From: Pirellulaceae bacterium
GTDB lineage: Bacteria; Planctomycetota; Planctomycetia; Pirellulales; Pirellulaceae
Direction of reading: 5' to 3'
DNA: 64,000 nucleotides
Assembly: GCA_020852965.1 (NCBI GenBank)
Contig: JADYZV010000013.1
Location: forward strand, 45,897 to 109,896
Part shown: one piece after another, positions 57,096-64,000 of the stretch
Position numbering within the stretch: the stretch's first letter is position 1
How the letters are laid out: each line of letters begins with the position of its first letter
Position numbers and translations under genes: made by a program
The notes under the pieces: generated by a model
What the model was told of the DNA's origin: nothing
Databases searched by the model: none
What the model saw: the letters and a program-made list of their open reading frames with translations, nothing else

Positions 57096-57842
57096 TCAAT
57101 CCTTGGTGATTTCGACTCGATTCGCGCTTAGCAACTCAGTCAATTGCTTCTCCTTGGAATCGATAAAGGAGATGTTCTCTAGGACGAGATCACGATTCGT
57201 TCCCTGTGGTCGAAGAACGAGTCGACCCGAACCCAGCAACATAAACTCGAACACGTCGTTGATCTCTTTTTCAACTTGCAAGCCGGATGTAGGATACCGG
57301 CGAAGGTCGCTGAGCAAACCGTGATGATGCAACAGTTCATTCTGTCGCACCTCCCAGTAGTCGAATTGAACAGCGATTTTTGCCATGAGCAACACCAGAA
57401 ACAGTACAGCCGTAACGATCCAAAAGAAGGAAGCATTGGCGAGTGGATGCAGCCCTGTCGCGCGATCCTTAACCCAAGGGATCATGTCCGGAAAGAAGTT
57501 AGCCGACAGAACTACACCGAGAATGGCGGTGCAGGCAATGAAAAACAACGTTAGGACCGTGGCTCTCGGAAAGTCGATCGTCAAGACGATCAGGTTAATT
57601 GCCAAGATCCCAAGGAAAAACGTGCTTATCGCATAGGGGATTCGCGATCCGTCGGCAACTGCTTGCTCCCCCCATACCGTCATTCCGATCGACGCAATCA
57701 ATGCGGCGATTAGCGTCGGGTACAAAAACACAACATTTGGGTAGGGAACCAAAAAGACGCGATCGACTTTTTTCTTAGCCGATTCCCGTTGTGCATCGGC
57801 TTCCCGCGTTTCTGTTTCTTTTTCGGTTGTTTGCCTGGACAT
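57096..57842 (-). CDS. Membrane protein of unknown function with C-terminal soluble domain
   Basis: About 248 residues. A charged N-terminal tail (to about 28) is followed by four predicted helices ('FLYPTLIAALIASIGM', 'AISTFFLGILAINLIVL', 'VLTLFFIACTAILGVVL', 'FFWIVTAVLFLVLLMA'). The last 85 residues form a soluble, beta-rich-looking domain ('RLVLRPQGTNRDLVLENISFI') that recalls bacterial PH-like domains, though I cannot confirm this. I chose the ATG at 57842 because GAGG lies 6 bases upstream; an ATG at 57854 adds four residues. A 7-base perfect inverted repeat lies just upstream of the start and a terminator follows the gene, so it is transcribed alone. Confidence 0.75.
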   Translation of the reverse strand: MSRQTTEKETETREADAQRESAKKKVDRVFLVPYPNVVFLYPTLIAALIASIGMTVWGEQAVADGSRIPYAISTFFLGILAINLIVLTIDFPRATVLTLFFIACTAILGVVLSANFFPDMIPWVKDRATGLHPLANASFFWIVTAVLFLVLLMAKIAVQFDYWEVRQNELLHHHGLLSDLRRYPTSGLQVEKEINDVFEFMLLGSGRLVLRPQGTNRDLVLENISFIDSKEKQLTELLSANRVEITKD

Positions 57843-58397
57843 TTCAATCCTCAACGGTGTTCATTAGTGCGTAACAATTTTTACGCAAGATTAAGTTTCG
57901 TGTGGTTGAGGATTATATCAGTTCGCGATGGCAAAGTCTCAATGGTTGCAGACTAATATTTGCTAGAAAAACTCGATCTAGTTCGAGATGCGGCAGGCTA
58001 AATTTGTAGATGGAAGCCCTCTTTTCGTTTGTGAGCCGAAAGAAAGCCTTCCGTCGAGACCTCGGCAGAAACAAGTTGAAAGTGGCCCCATAGCGTAAAT
58101 TTTCATTTCGAAAGATTCGTCCGCAAAATGCCCATTCTCTCGCCGCTGTTGCGTCCCTGGAGTAGACTCGCGACGAGTACCGCGAGTTACGGCATGGGCC
58201 GCGCGTGCGGATCGACCCGAACCTACCGACCCACCAATACGTACGGACGGTTCAACTACGGGGATGATGCAAGGCGATAGCGGCTGGCTCTCAAATAATT
58301 GTGAACTTGGGCGCGACGTTCGTCGGTGACCTCTTTGACCGGTTTAGCGGAAAGAACCATCCGCTGCGGCCTGGCCCGCTGGGAATTCGCCGGCCAT
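57843..58397. other. Gap without a recognised gene
   Basis: About 555 bases. Besides the palindrome at 57868-57887, there is a GC-rich inverted repeat ACTCGCG/CGCGAGT at 58166-58187 with an 8-base loop. No frame looks coding; rightward frames near 58300-58600 are the antisense of the glycosyltransferase gene. Confidence 0.5.
57868..57887. promoter_or_regulatory. Palindrome TGCGTAA-n6-TTACGCA upstream of membrane protein gene
   Basis: A perfect 7-base inverted repeat with an AT-rich 6-base spacer (CAATTT), 26 bases upstream of the ATG at 57842. Size and position suit an operator for a dimeric regulator or a leader hairpin. The regulator is unknown. Confidence 0.35.
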
Positions 58398-59603
58398 TCA
58401 GGCAGCCACTCGGTTCAGGCACTTGCCCATTTCATCGTCCAGGAGCCGGACCACGACCTCCAAAGGCACATAGATGTCTTGATGGAATCCTCTTCGATCA
58501 CCAGTTACCAGATGGTGACGCAAACCGCCCAGGCTACTCAATATCGGATAGCAAGGTTGTCTCCTTCCCGCTGGCATTAGTTCCAACACAAAAGTACCGG
58601 GCTTACAAAACATTAGGTTCGTGAGGCCAGCCCCATGCATGGCCACGACCGCCTCCGCCTGAGTGAAGAGCTCGATCTGTTGTGGCAAGCTGTAATCCTC
58701 CAGGAAATGCTCTTCGAATCCAAACCGGTGCAAGACTCGCTTGAATTCTACCGCATTCACAGGCAGACGAGACTCGCGACGATTGATGAATATTCGAGCC
58801 GATGCACCATTGCCAGGGTTGGTACCCAAACGTTGCATCAGCTCTACTGCAACCTCGCGGCAGGAGTTGGGAAAGTTTCGGGAGGGGACCAGCAGCAGTT
58901 CCGCTTCCAAATGCATGCATGCATAGGGCTGGATAATTCTCTCCAGGGGCACACCGAATGCCTCAAGCGTCTGCAACTGAAACGGGGTATAAGCGTCGAC
59001 GAGATACCAGTCGGGCGTGAGCCCGCTCTTTTGAAGTGTCACCAGACGTGGGAGAATTTCCGCCATCCAGTGGAAGTAGTTATGGGATGAAGGCGCGTTG
59101 AGCGCCGCCACCGTTCCGGGCCAACGTCGCACGGCGGTTAGTCTTTTTTGATGCAGCATCGATTGGAGTGCATGCTTCCAATAGCGCGGATTCAGGCGTC
59201 CGCCTGGTAGAACGTCTTGCAATATCGAGAGCGTTGTCTTCTGATAGGCGAATTCCGTCAGACCGTTTGCTTCCGGTCCGAAGATGACACAATGGCGTCC
59301 GAAAGATCGGCCCCCTTCGATTCGCAGAAGATAGTCCGCCGGGATGGTCGTCGCCGGCAGGAAGCCTCCGTAGTATGCCTCGTCGATTCCCGAGTAGTAG
59401 TAGCGGTATTCAGGAAGCTGATGCGCACTGCCTACATATTGTTGAACGACCTGTGTGGGAAAGCGAGCGACCAGCTCGGCGATCGTACACCAGTGACCGG
59501 GCAACTTTTCGGTTCGCAACGAAGGAAGAATCGAGTCCCTGGCAAGCACATATTTGCCCCAACGAAACGTGCGTTGCGGCTGAATTTTGGAATGAGCTAC
59601 CAT
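58398..59603 (-). CDS. Glycosyltransferase family 61 protein
   Basis: A 401-residue protein without signal peptide. The GT61 (DUF563) hallmarks are present: 'NYFHWMAEILPRLV' at about 175-188, 'IFINRRES' at about 270, and 'AEAVVAMHGAGLTNLMFCKPGTFVLELMP' near 315-343. In bacteria such proteins often transfer sugars during capsule or exopolysaccharide assembly; the donor and acceptor are unknown here. It is a single gene, and the flanking gaps (555 and 381 bases) show no polysaccharide locus. Confidence 0.88.
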   Translation of the reverse strand: MVAHSKIQPQRTFRWGKYVLARDSILPSLRTEKLPGHWCTIAELVARFPTQVVQQYVGSAHQLPEYRYYYSGIDEAYYGGFLPATTIPADYLLRIEGGRSFGRHCVIFGPEANGLTEFAYQKTTLSILQDVLPGGRLNPRYWKHALQSMLHQKRLTAVRRWPGTVAALNAPSSHNYFHWMAEILPRLVTLQKSGLTPDWYLVDAYTPFQLQTLEAFGVPLERIIQPYACMHLEAELLLVPSRNFPNSCREVAVELMQRLGTNPGNGASARIFINRRESRLPVNAVEFKRVLHRFGFEEHFLEDYSLPQQIELFTQAEAVVAMHGAGLTNLMFCKPGTFVLELMPAGRRQPCYPILSSLGGLRHHLVTGDRRGFHQDIYVPLEVVVRLLDDEMGKCLNRVAA

Positions 59604-59984
59604 GGCTGTATTTCAAGTATCTATTTAAAGAAGTAGACTATCAAATAGAGAGTTGGATGCGAGCGTTGCATCGACGGCACAACTCCTGACTTTTTGACTC
59701 CAAAATTCAATTCGGCAACGATAGTGGATGCGGTAGCGGCGGTCAATCGCGATTCAGCCGGCAGCGGCTGCCGGTCGGCGCTTTCCAAAGCGAAATACGG
59801 CTATCCTGTCGGCGTGAAACCACCGTGGAGCGGCGAAGGTCAAGCTCATTCCGATGTGATCGAGTTTTCCATGTCTATAGGCCTGCCTCACATTTCTCCT
59901 CTCCAATGGCTAGTCAAACGGCCAAATCAATGCGGACGTACTAGCCGATCGCTTCGCAGTCATTGCGCCGACGAAAGTTGATAT
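59604..59984. other. Gap without a recognised gene
   Basis: About 380 bases between the divergent glycosyltransferase gene and the DUF1549/1553 gene. A 95-codon rightward frame (59694-59981) has no family resemblance and no ribosome site, so I leave it out. Promoters for both neighbours should lie here. Confidence 0.5.
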
Positions 59985-62558
59985 ATGTGTTGGTTTCGCC
60001 TCGAATGCATCCCTTGTCTGTCCGGTGGGCTGAGCGTCGCCCTGTGTCTGCTGGCTTCTGCAGTCACGGGGCAGGAGGCTAAGCAGGAGCAGGAAAAGAT
60101 TTCCTTCAACCGCGATGTGATGCCTATTTTGGCCGACCAGTGCTTTTCTTGCCACGGCTTGGACGCGGGCCAGCGCCAGGCCGGGCTGCGTCTGGATTCG
60201 CGTGGCTCGGCGATCGGCGAGTTGGACTCGGGGGCGACGGCGATTGTGCCCGGCGACTCGGGGCGCAGTGAACTGTGGACTCGCGTGGCCAGCCACGATC
60301 CGGAGCTGCGCATGCCGCCGCCGGATAGCGGCCAGAGTCTGTCCGAGGCGGAGCGCCAAGTGCTACGGCGATGGATCGACCAGGGAGCCGAGTACGAGAC
60401 GCATTGGGCCTTCCTCCCGCCCCAACGGCATGAGCCTCCAGTGGTTCAGGGCGTTTCGCAGCCGATCGATCGTTGGATTCGCGGACGGCTGGCCGAGGCG
60501 GGTATTGCGCCTTCACCTGCGGCGGATCGCGCCACCTTGATTCGCCGCGTGAGCCTCGATTTGACTGGCCTGCCCCCGTCGCCGCTCGAAGTGGATGCGT
60601 TTGTCAACGATGCGCGTTCGGATGCGTACCCGCGTGTCGTGCAGCGGCTACTGGGCTCGCCACATTTCGGCGAGCACTGGGCTCGGTGGTGGCTCGATCT
60701 GGCGCACTATGGGGACAGCGACGGCTACCTTCAGGACTTCCTCCGCCCTGTCGCTTGGCGATATCGCCAGTGGGTGGTCGAGGCCTTCAATCGCGACATG
60801 CCCTTCGATCAGTTTACCATCGAGCAACTAGCCGGGGACCTGCTGCCCGAAGGCACCGTCGCCCAGCGAATGGGCACGGGGTTTCTCCGCAACACCCTGA
60901 ATAATCGCGAGGGGGGCGCGGATCTGGAAGAGTTTCGAGTGCAACAGGTTCTGGACCGCACAATGACCGTGGGCACCACCTGGCTCGGCCTGACCGTAGG
61001 CTGCGCTCAGTGCCATGACCACAAGTACGATCCGCTGTCACAGCGAGAGTACTATCAGCTCTACGCGTTTTTTAATAACGCGGATGAAGCGAACTTCAAC
61101 GCCCCGCTGCCCGGCGAGCAGCGTCCGTTTGCCGCTGCCAAGGAGGAGTACGCACGCCAGCGTGCCGCTCTGCTGGCCCCCGTGGCCGAGCCGCTGGCGG
61201 AGCTGCAGGCAAATTGGGAACGGCAATTGTTGTATACCGAGGCCCATCCCGGCGAGGACTTTGCCTGGGAACGCACGCTCGAGCTGCTAGGCCTGCAATG
61301 GGGGCAGAATCTAGGCGAAGGGCAGCTAGAGGGGCTAAATATCATCAAAACACCCTTGGAAGATCGTACGCTGGATCAAAGCGACCGCTTGCTGGACTAT
61401 TTTCTACAGGCCGCACCGGACGTGTATAGCGCGCGACTGGCGGAGCTCAAGGTGGACGAGCTGAGGAGTCAATTGGCCGCATTGGCCAAGGAGCTCCCAA
61501 CCGTTACCCGCGCGCCGGGAATGATGAAAACACCGCAGCCGCGCACGACTTACGTTCACCTCCGCGGAGAGTACCTGCGGCGGGGCGATACAGTCCAGCC
61601 GGGAACGCCGGAGTTCCTGCCTCCGCTGGCGGTCGAGGGCGAAGCAGATCGTTTGGATTTGGCCCGCTGGCTGGTATCGGCAGAGCAGCCGCTGACGGCG
61701 CGAGTCACCGTCAATCGACTGTGGCAGCAGTTGTTCGGACGCGGATTGGTCTACACCTCGGAGAATTTCGGTATCCGTGGCGACCGTCCGTCGCATCCAG
61801 AACTACTCGACTGGCTAGCCCTGGAGTTCATGCAAAATGGCTGGAGCCTCAAGTCGATTTTGCAACAGATCGTGCTATCGCAGACCTATCAGCAATCCTC
61901 GCAGGCTCGGCCCGAGCTCAGCGACATCGATCCCTCCAATCGCTTGCTCGCCCGGCAGGCTCGGTTACGTTTGTCGGGAGAGGCAGTGCGCGACTCGGGG
62001 CTAGCCGTCAGCGGGCTATTGAGCCGCGCGCTAGGGGGCCCCAGTGTGAAGCCGCCGCAACCGGCGAGCGTTTCGCAGGAGGGTTTTAGTAACGAGTGGG
62101 AGCCCAGCAGCGGCGCAGATCGCTACCGCCGCAGCTTGTACACGTTCCTTCAACGCACCTCTCCCTTCGCCCAGTTTGTAACCTTCGATCTGCCGGATAC
62201 CAGCCACAGTTGCACGCGCCGCGAGCGGTCCAACACGCCTCTACAGGCTCTGAATCTGTTGAACGATCCGGTATTCGTGGAGATGGCGCAAGCCTTAGCC
62301 GGGCGCGCGCAGCGCGAGGCTCCTGGGGACGATCTCCAGCGACTGGTGCATACCTACCTGCTCGTCCTCGCCCGCCCTCCATCGGCCGCAGAGAGCGATC
62401 GCATGTTGAATTATCTGCAACAGCAGCGAGAGATTTTTGCCCTCGATCCCGCAGCCGCTAGCCAGTTGCTGCAGGATGCTCCGCTCGGCTGCGAGCCGGC
62501 GTGGATCGCGGTTTGCAGTGTCCTGCTGAACCTGGATGAATTCATTACTCGGGAGTGA
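59985..62558 (+). CDS. PSCyt1-DUF1549-DUF1553 planctomycete protein
   Basis: 857 residues. A signal peptide ends near 'ASAVTGQE'. A planctomycete cytochrome C-like domain follows, with the haem motif Cys53-x2-Cys56-His57 ('DQCFSCHG'). DUF1549 spans about 155-380 and includes a second CxxCH (Cys340, Cys343, His344). DUF1553 covers about 545-830 ('LTARVTVNRLWQQLFGRGLV', 'RRERSNTPLQALNLLNDPVF'). These secreted proteins are specific to planctomycetes and a few relatives and often sit with a DUF1501 gene, as here. They are suspected to act in degrading complex, often sulfated, polymers, but no reaction is proven. The codons look richer in G and C than in the biosynthetic cluster. Confidence 0.92.
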   Translation: MCWFRLECIPCLSGGLSVALCLLASAVTGQEAKQEQEKISFNRDVMPILADQCFSCHGLDAGQRQAGLRLDSRGSAIGELDSGATAIVPGDSGRSELWTRVASHDPELRMPPPDSGQSLSEAERQVLRRWIDQGAEYETHWAFLPPQRHEPPVVQGVSQPIDRWIRGRLAEAGIAPSPAADRATLIRRVSLDLTGLPPSPLEVDAFVNDARSDAYPRVVQRLLGSPHFGEHWARWWLDLAHYGDSDGYLQDFLRPVAWRYRQWVVEAFNRDMPFDQFTIEQLAGDLLPEGTVAQRMGTGFLRNTLNNREGGADLEEFRVQQVLDRTMTVGTTWLGLTVGCAQCHDHKYDPLSQREYYQLYAFFNNADEANFNAPLPGEQRPFAAAKEEYARQRAALLAPVAEPLAELQANWERQLLYTEAHPGEDFAWERTLELLGLQWGQNLGEGQLEGLNIIKTPLEDRTLDQSDRLLDYFLQAAPDVYSARLAELKVDELRSQLAALAKELPTVTRAPGMMKTPQPRTTYVHLRGEYLRRGDTVQPGTPEFLPPLAVEGEADRLDLARWLVSAEQPLTARVTVNRLWQQLFGRGLVYTSENFGIRGDRPSHPELLDWLALEFMQNGWSLKSILQQIVLSQTYQQSSQARPELSDIDPSNRLLARQARLRLSGEAVRDSGLAVSGLLSRALGGPSVKPPQPASVSQEGFSNEWEPSSGADRYRRSLYTFLQRTSPFAQFVTFDLPDTSHSCTRRERSNTPLQALNLLNDPVFVEMAQALAGRAQREAPGDDLQRLVHTYLLVLARPPSAAESDRMLNYLQQQREIFALDPAAASQLLQDAPLGCEPAWIAVCSVLLNLDEFITRE

Positions 62559-62562
62559 ATCG

Positions 62563-63981
62563 GTGACTAGTAATCCAAGAAGCAATCCAAGATTGCGGCG
62601 CGAGTTTCTACTGCGGAGCGGCTACGGCCTGGGCGGAGCGGCTTTGTGGCGGCTGTTGGCTAGCGAAGGTCGCGCGGCGCTGCCCCTGCCCCATTTCCCG
62701 CCCCGGGGCAAGAACGTGATTTTCCTATTCATGATGGGTGGACCGTCGCACCTAGATTTATTTGATCCCAAACCGAAGATGGCCCCCCTGCACGGCCAGC
62801 CCCTGCCCGCCTCCTTCGGTCAAGCCAAGAAGAGCGCCACCGGAGGAGTCCTCGAAACGGTGATGGCCAGCCCGCGCAAATTCCGGAAGTATGGTCAAAG
62901 CGGCATCGAGTTTTCCGAACTACTACCGCACACCGCCGCCCTAGCCGACGAACTGTGCCTCATTCGCTCGATGTACTGCGAGCAGAGCAATCACGATCCG
63001 GCGCAGTTGCTGCTCCACTGTGGCACTCCGCTATTCGGAAATCCGAGCATGGGGTCGTGGGTGAACTATGGCCTGGGCAGCGACTGCGAAAACATGCCCG
63101 GTTATCTGGTGCTCACCTCCGACGACGGACATGGCTTGGAAGGGGCTGGCAGCTCCCTGTGGGGCAGCGGCTTCATGCCCTCGACTTATCGTGGCGTTTC
63201 CTTCCGCAATACGGGCAATCCCATCCTGCATCTCAACAGTCCACCCGGTATGAGCGATGCGACACAGGAAGCGCGGCGGCATGTGCTCCGCGACCTTAAC
63301 CAACTACACCAACAAGCCACCGGCGACGCGGAGATTGCTTCGCGCATAGCCAGCTATGAGCTCGCCTTTCACATGCAGAGTGCGGCTCCGGAATTACTGG
63401 ACTTCAGCCGCGAGTCGGCCGCCACGCGGAGCCTGTACGGCCTGGATCAAGAACCGACCCGCAGTTTTGGCACCAATTGCCTACTGGCTCGACGCATGGT
63501 GGAGCGTGGCGTACGGTTTGTGCACCTGGTGCACAGCACCTGGGATCACCACAGCGACCTAGAACAGCGACTGTCCCACAACTGCCGCATGACCGACCAA
63601 CCCGCTGCCGCGTTGCTTAGGGACCTCAAGCAACGGAGCCTGTTGGACGAGACGCTGGTCGTGTGGGCCGGCGAATTCGGGCGGACACCCATGGGAGAAG
63701 TTCGCCGCGGAGTCACTGCGGGAAAAGAGGGCCGAGACCACCATCCACACGCCTTTAGCGCGTGGCTAGCAGGCGGTGGCATCAAATCTGGCTACGTTCA
63801 TGGTCAAACCGACGACTTTGGATTCCAAGTGACGGAAAATCCAATGCACGTGCACGACTTGCAGGCCACGATCCTTTATCTGCTCGGCCTCCACCACGAA
63901 CAACTCACCTACCGGCACGCTGGCCGCGACTACCGCCTTACCGATGTTGGTGGAACCGTCGTCCAGGACATTCTGACATGA
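62563..63981 (+). CDS. DUF1501 family protein with Tat-type signal
   Basis: About 472 residues. The N-terminus has 'RREFLLRSGYGLGGAALWRLL', a twin-arginine signal. 'VIFLFMMGGPSHLDLFDPKP' and the later 'VVWAGEFGRTPMGE' and 'DHHPHAFSAWLAGGGIKSGYVHG' are the sulfatase/phosphatase-like signatures of DUF1501. I start at the GTG at 62563, 4 bases after the stop of the preceding gene, with GGGAG upstream; an ATG at 62536 would overlap that gene by 23 bases. It forms an operon with the DUF1549/1553 gene and overlaps the next gene by 4 bases. Confidence 0.92.
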   Translation: MTSNPRSNPRLRREFLLRSGYGLGGAALWRLLASEGRAALPLPHFPPRGKNVIFLFMMGGPSHLDLFDPKPKMAPLHGQPLPASFGQAKKSATGGVLETVMASPRKFRKYGQSGIEFSELLPHTAALADELCLIRSMYCEQSNHDPAQLLLHCGTPLFGNPSMGSWVNYGLGSDCENMPGYLVLTSDDGHGLEGAGSSLWGSGFMPSTYRGVSFRNTGNPILHLNSPPGMSDATQEARRHVLRDLNQLHQQATGDAEIASRIASYELAFHMQSAAPELLDFSRESAATRSLYGLDQEPTRSFGTNCLLARRMVERGVRFVHLVHSTWDHHSDLEQRLSHNCRMTDQPAAALLRDLKQRSLLDETLVVWAGEFGRTPMGEVRRGVTAGKEGRDHHPHAFSAWLAGGGIKSGYVHGQTDDFGFQVTENPMHVHDLQATILYLLGLHHEQLTYRHAGRDYRLTDVGGTVVQDILT

Positions 63982-64000
63982 GCCGCAGGAGCCCTCGGCG
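63978..64000 (+). CDS. Start of next gene of the operon (cut by window end)
   Basis: An ATG at 63978-63980 overlaps the DUF1501 stop codon as ATGA and opens a frame 'MSRRSPR' that runs off the window. The overlap type suggests translational coupling. Too short to identify. Confidence 0.4.

Noticed and set aside
59694..59981. 95-codon frame before the DUF1549/1553 gene
   Set aside because: It has no ribosome site, no family resemblance and random-looking composition.

Overview
The window looks like the chromosome of a planctomycete, probably of the Pirellulaceae type. Evidence: proteins of the DUF1559 family with the H-x9-DG ending, a PSCyt1/DUF1549/DUF1553 gene followed directly by a DUF1501 gene, a PQQ-like beta-propeller protein with a long Gly/Arg-rich insert, and an ECF sigma factor paired with a Ser/Thr kinase. 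No rRNA, tRNA, CRISPR array, phage gene or transposase was recognised.

Layout. 1-8986: housekeeping and regulatory genes (end of a DUF1559 gene, FHA protein, Gly-rich DUF1559 protein, kinase plus ECF sigma factor, dienelactone hydrolase, PQQ-propeller protein). The gaps hold diverged dispersed repeats. 9031-51761: a large biosynthetic gene cluster of about 43 kb. 51876-59603: accessory genes (AGE-type epimerase, a broken flavin disulfide reductase, an amidohydrolase/aminotransferase fusion, a membrane protein, a GT61 glycosyltransferase). 59985-64000: the start of a DUF1549/1553-DUF1501 operon with visibly more GC-rich codon use.

The cluster. A rightward operon of four tightly coupled genes encodes NRPS1 (KS-AT-ACP-C-A-PCP-C-A-PCP-C-A-PCP-C), NRPS2 (A-PCP-C-A-PCP-C-A-PCP-TE), an RND/MMPL transporter and a two-module PKS (KS-AT-KR-ACP-KS-AT-DH-psiKR-ER-KR-ACP). 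A divergent leftward set encodes a putative Fe(II)/2-oxoglutarate dioxygenase, a PLP decarboxylase and an alpha-oxoamine synthase. A two-gene ABC transporter lies convergent at the right end. My reading is that the PKS builds a short reduced acyl chain. This is handed through a non-elongating KS/AT/ACP at the N-terminus of NRPS1 and extended by six amino acids. The TE then releases the product as a hexa-lipopeptide or macrocycle.

Hand-derived specificity codes suggest two beta-alanine-type adenylation domains (modules 1 and 3), a small residue (2), a Val-like residue (4), a basic residue such as ornithine (5) and glycine (6). The PLP decarboxylase could supply beta-alanine. Oddities: a KS with Gln in place of the HGTGT histidine, two acyltransferase domains without the catalytic serine, and a 16-unit hexanucleotide tract encoding Ser/Asn-Gln repeats in the second PKS module. 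No phosphopantetheinyl transferase or MbtH-like protein is visible here. Specificity and function statements are inferences from motifs; I had no database access.
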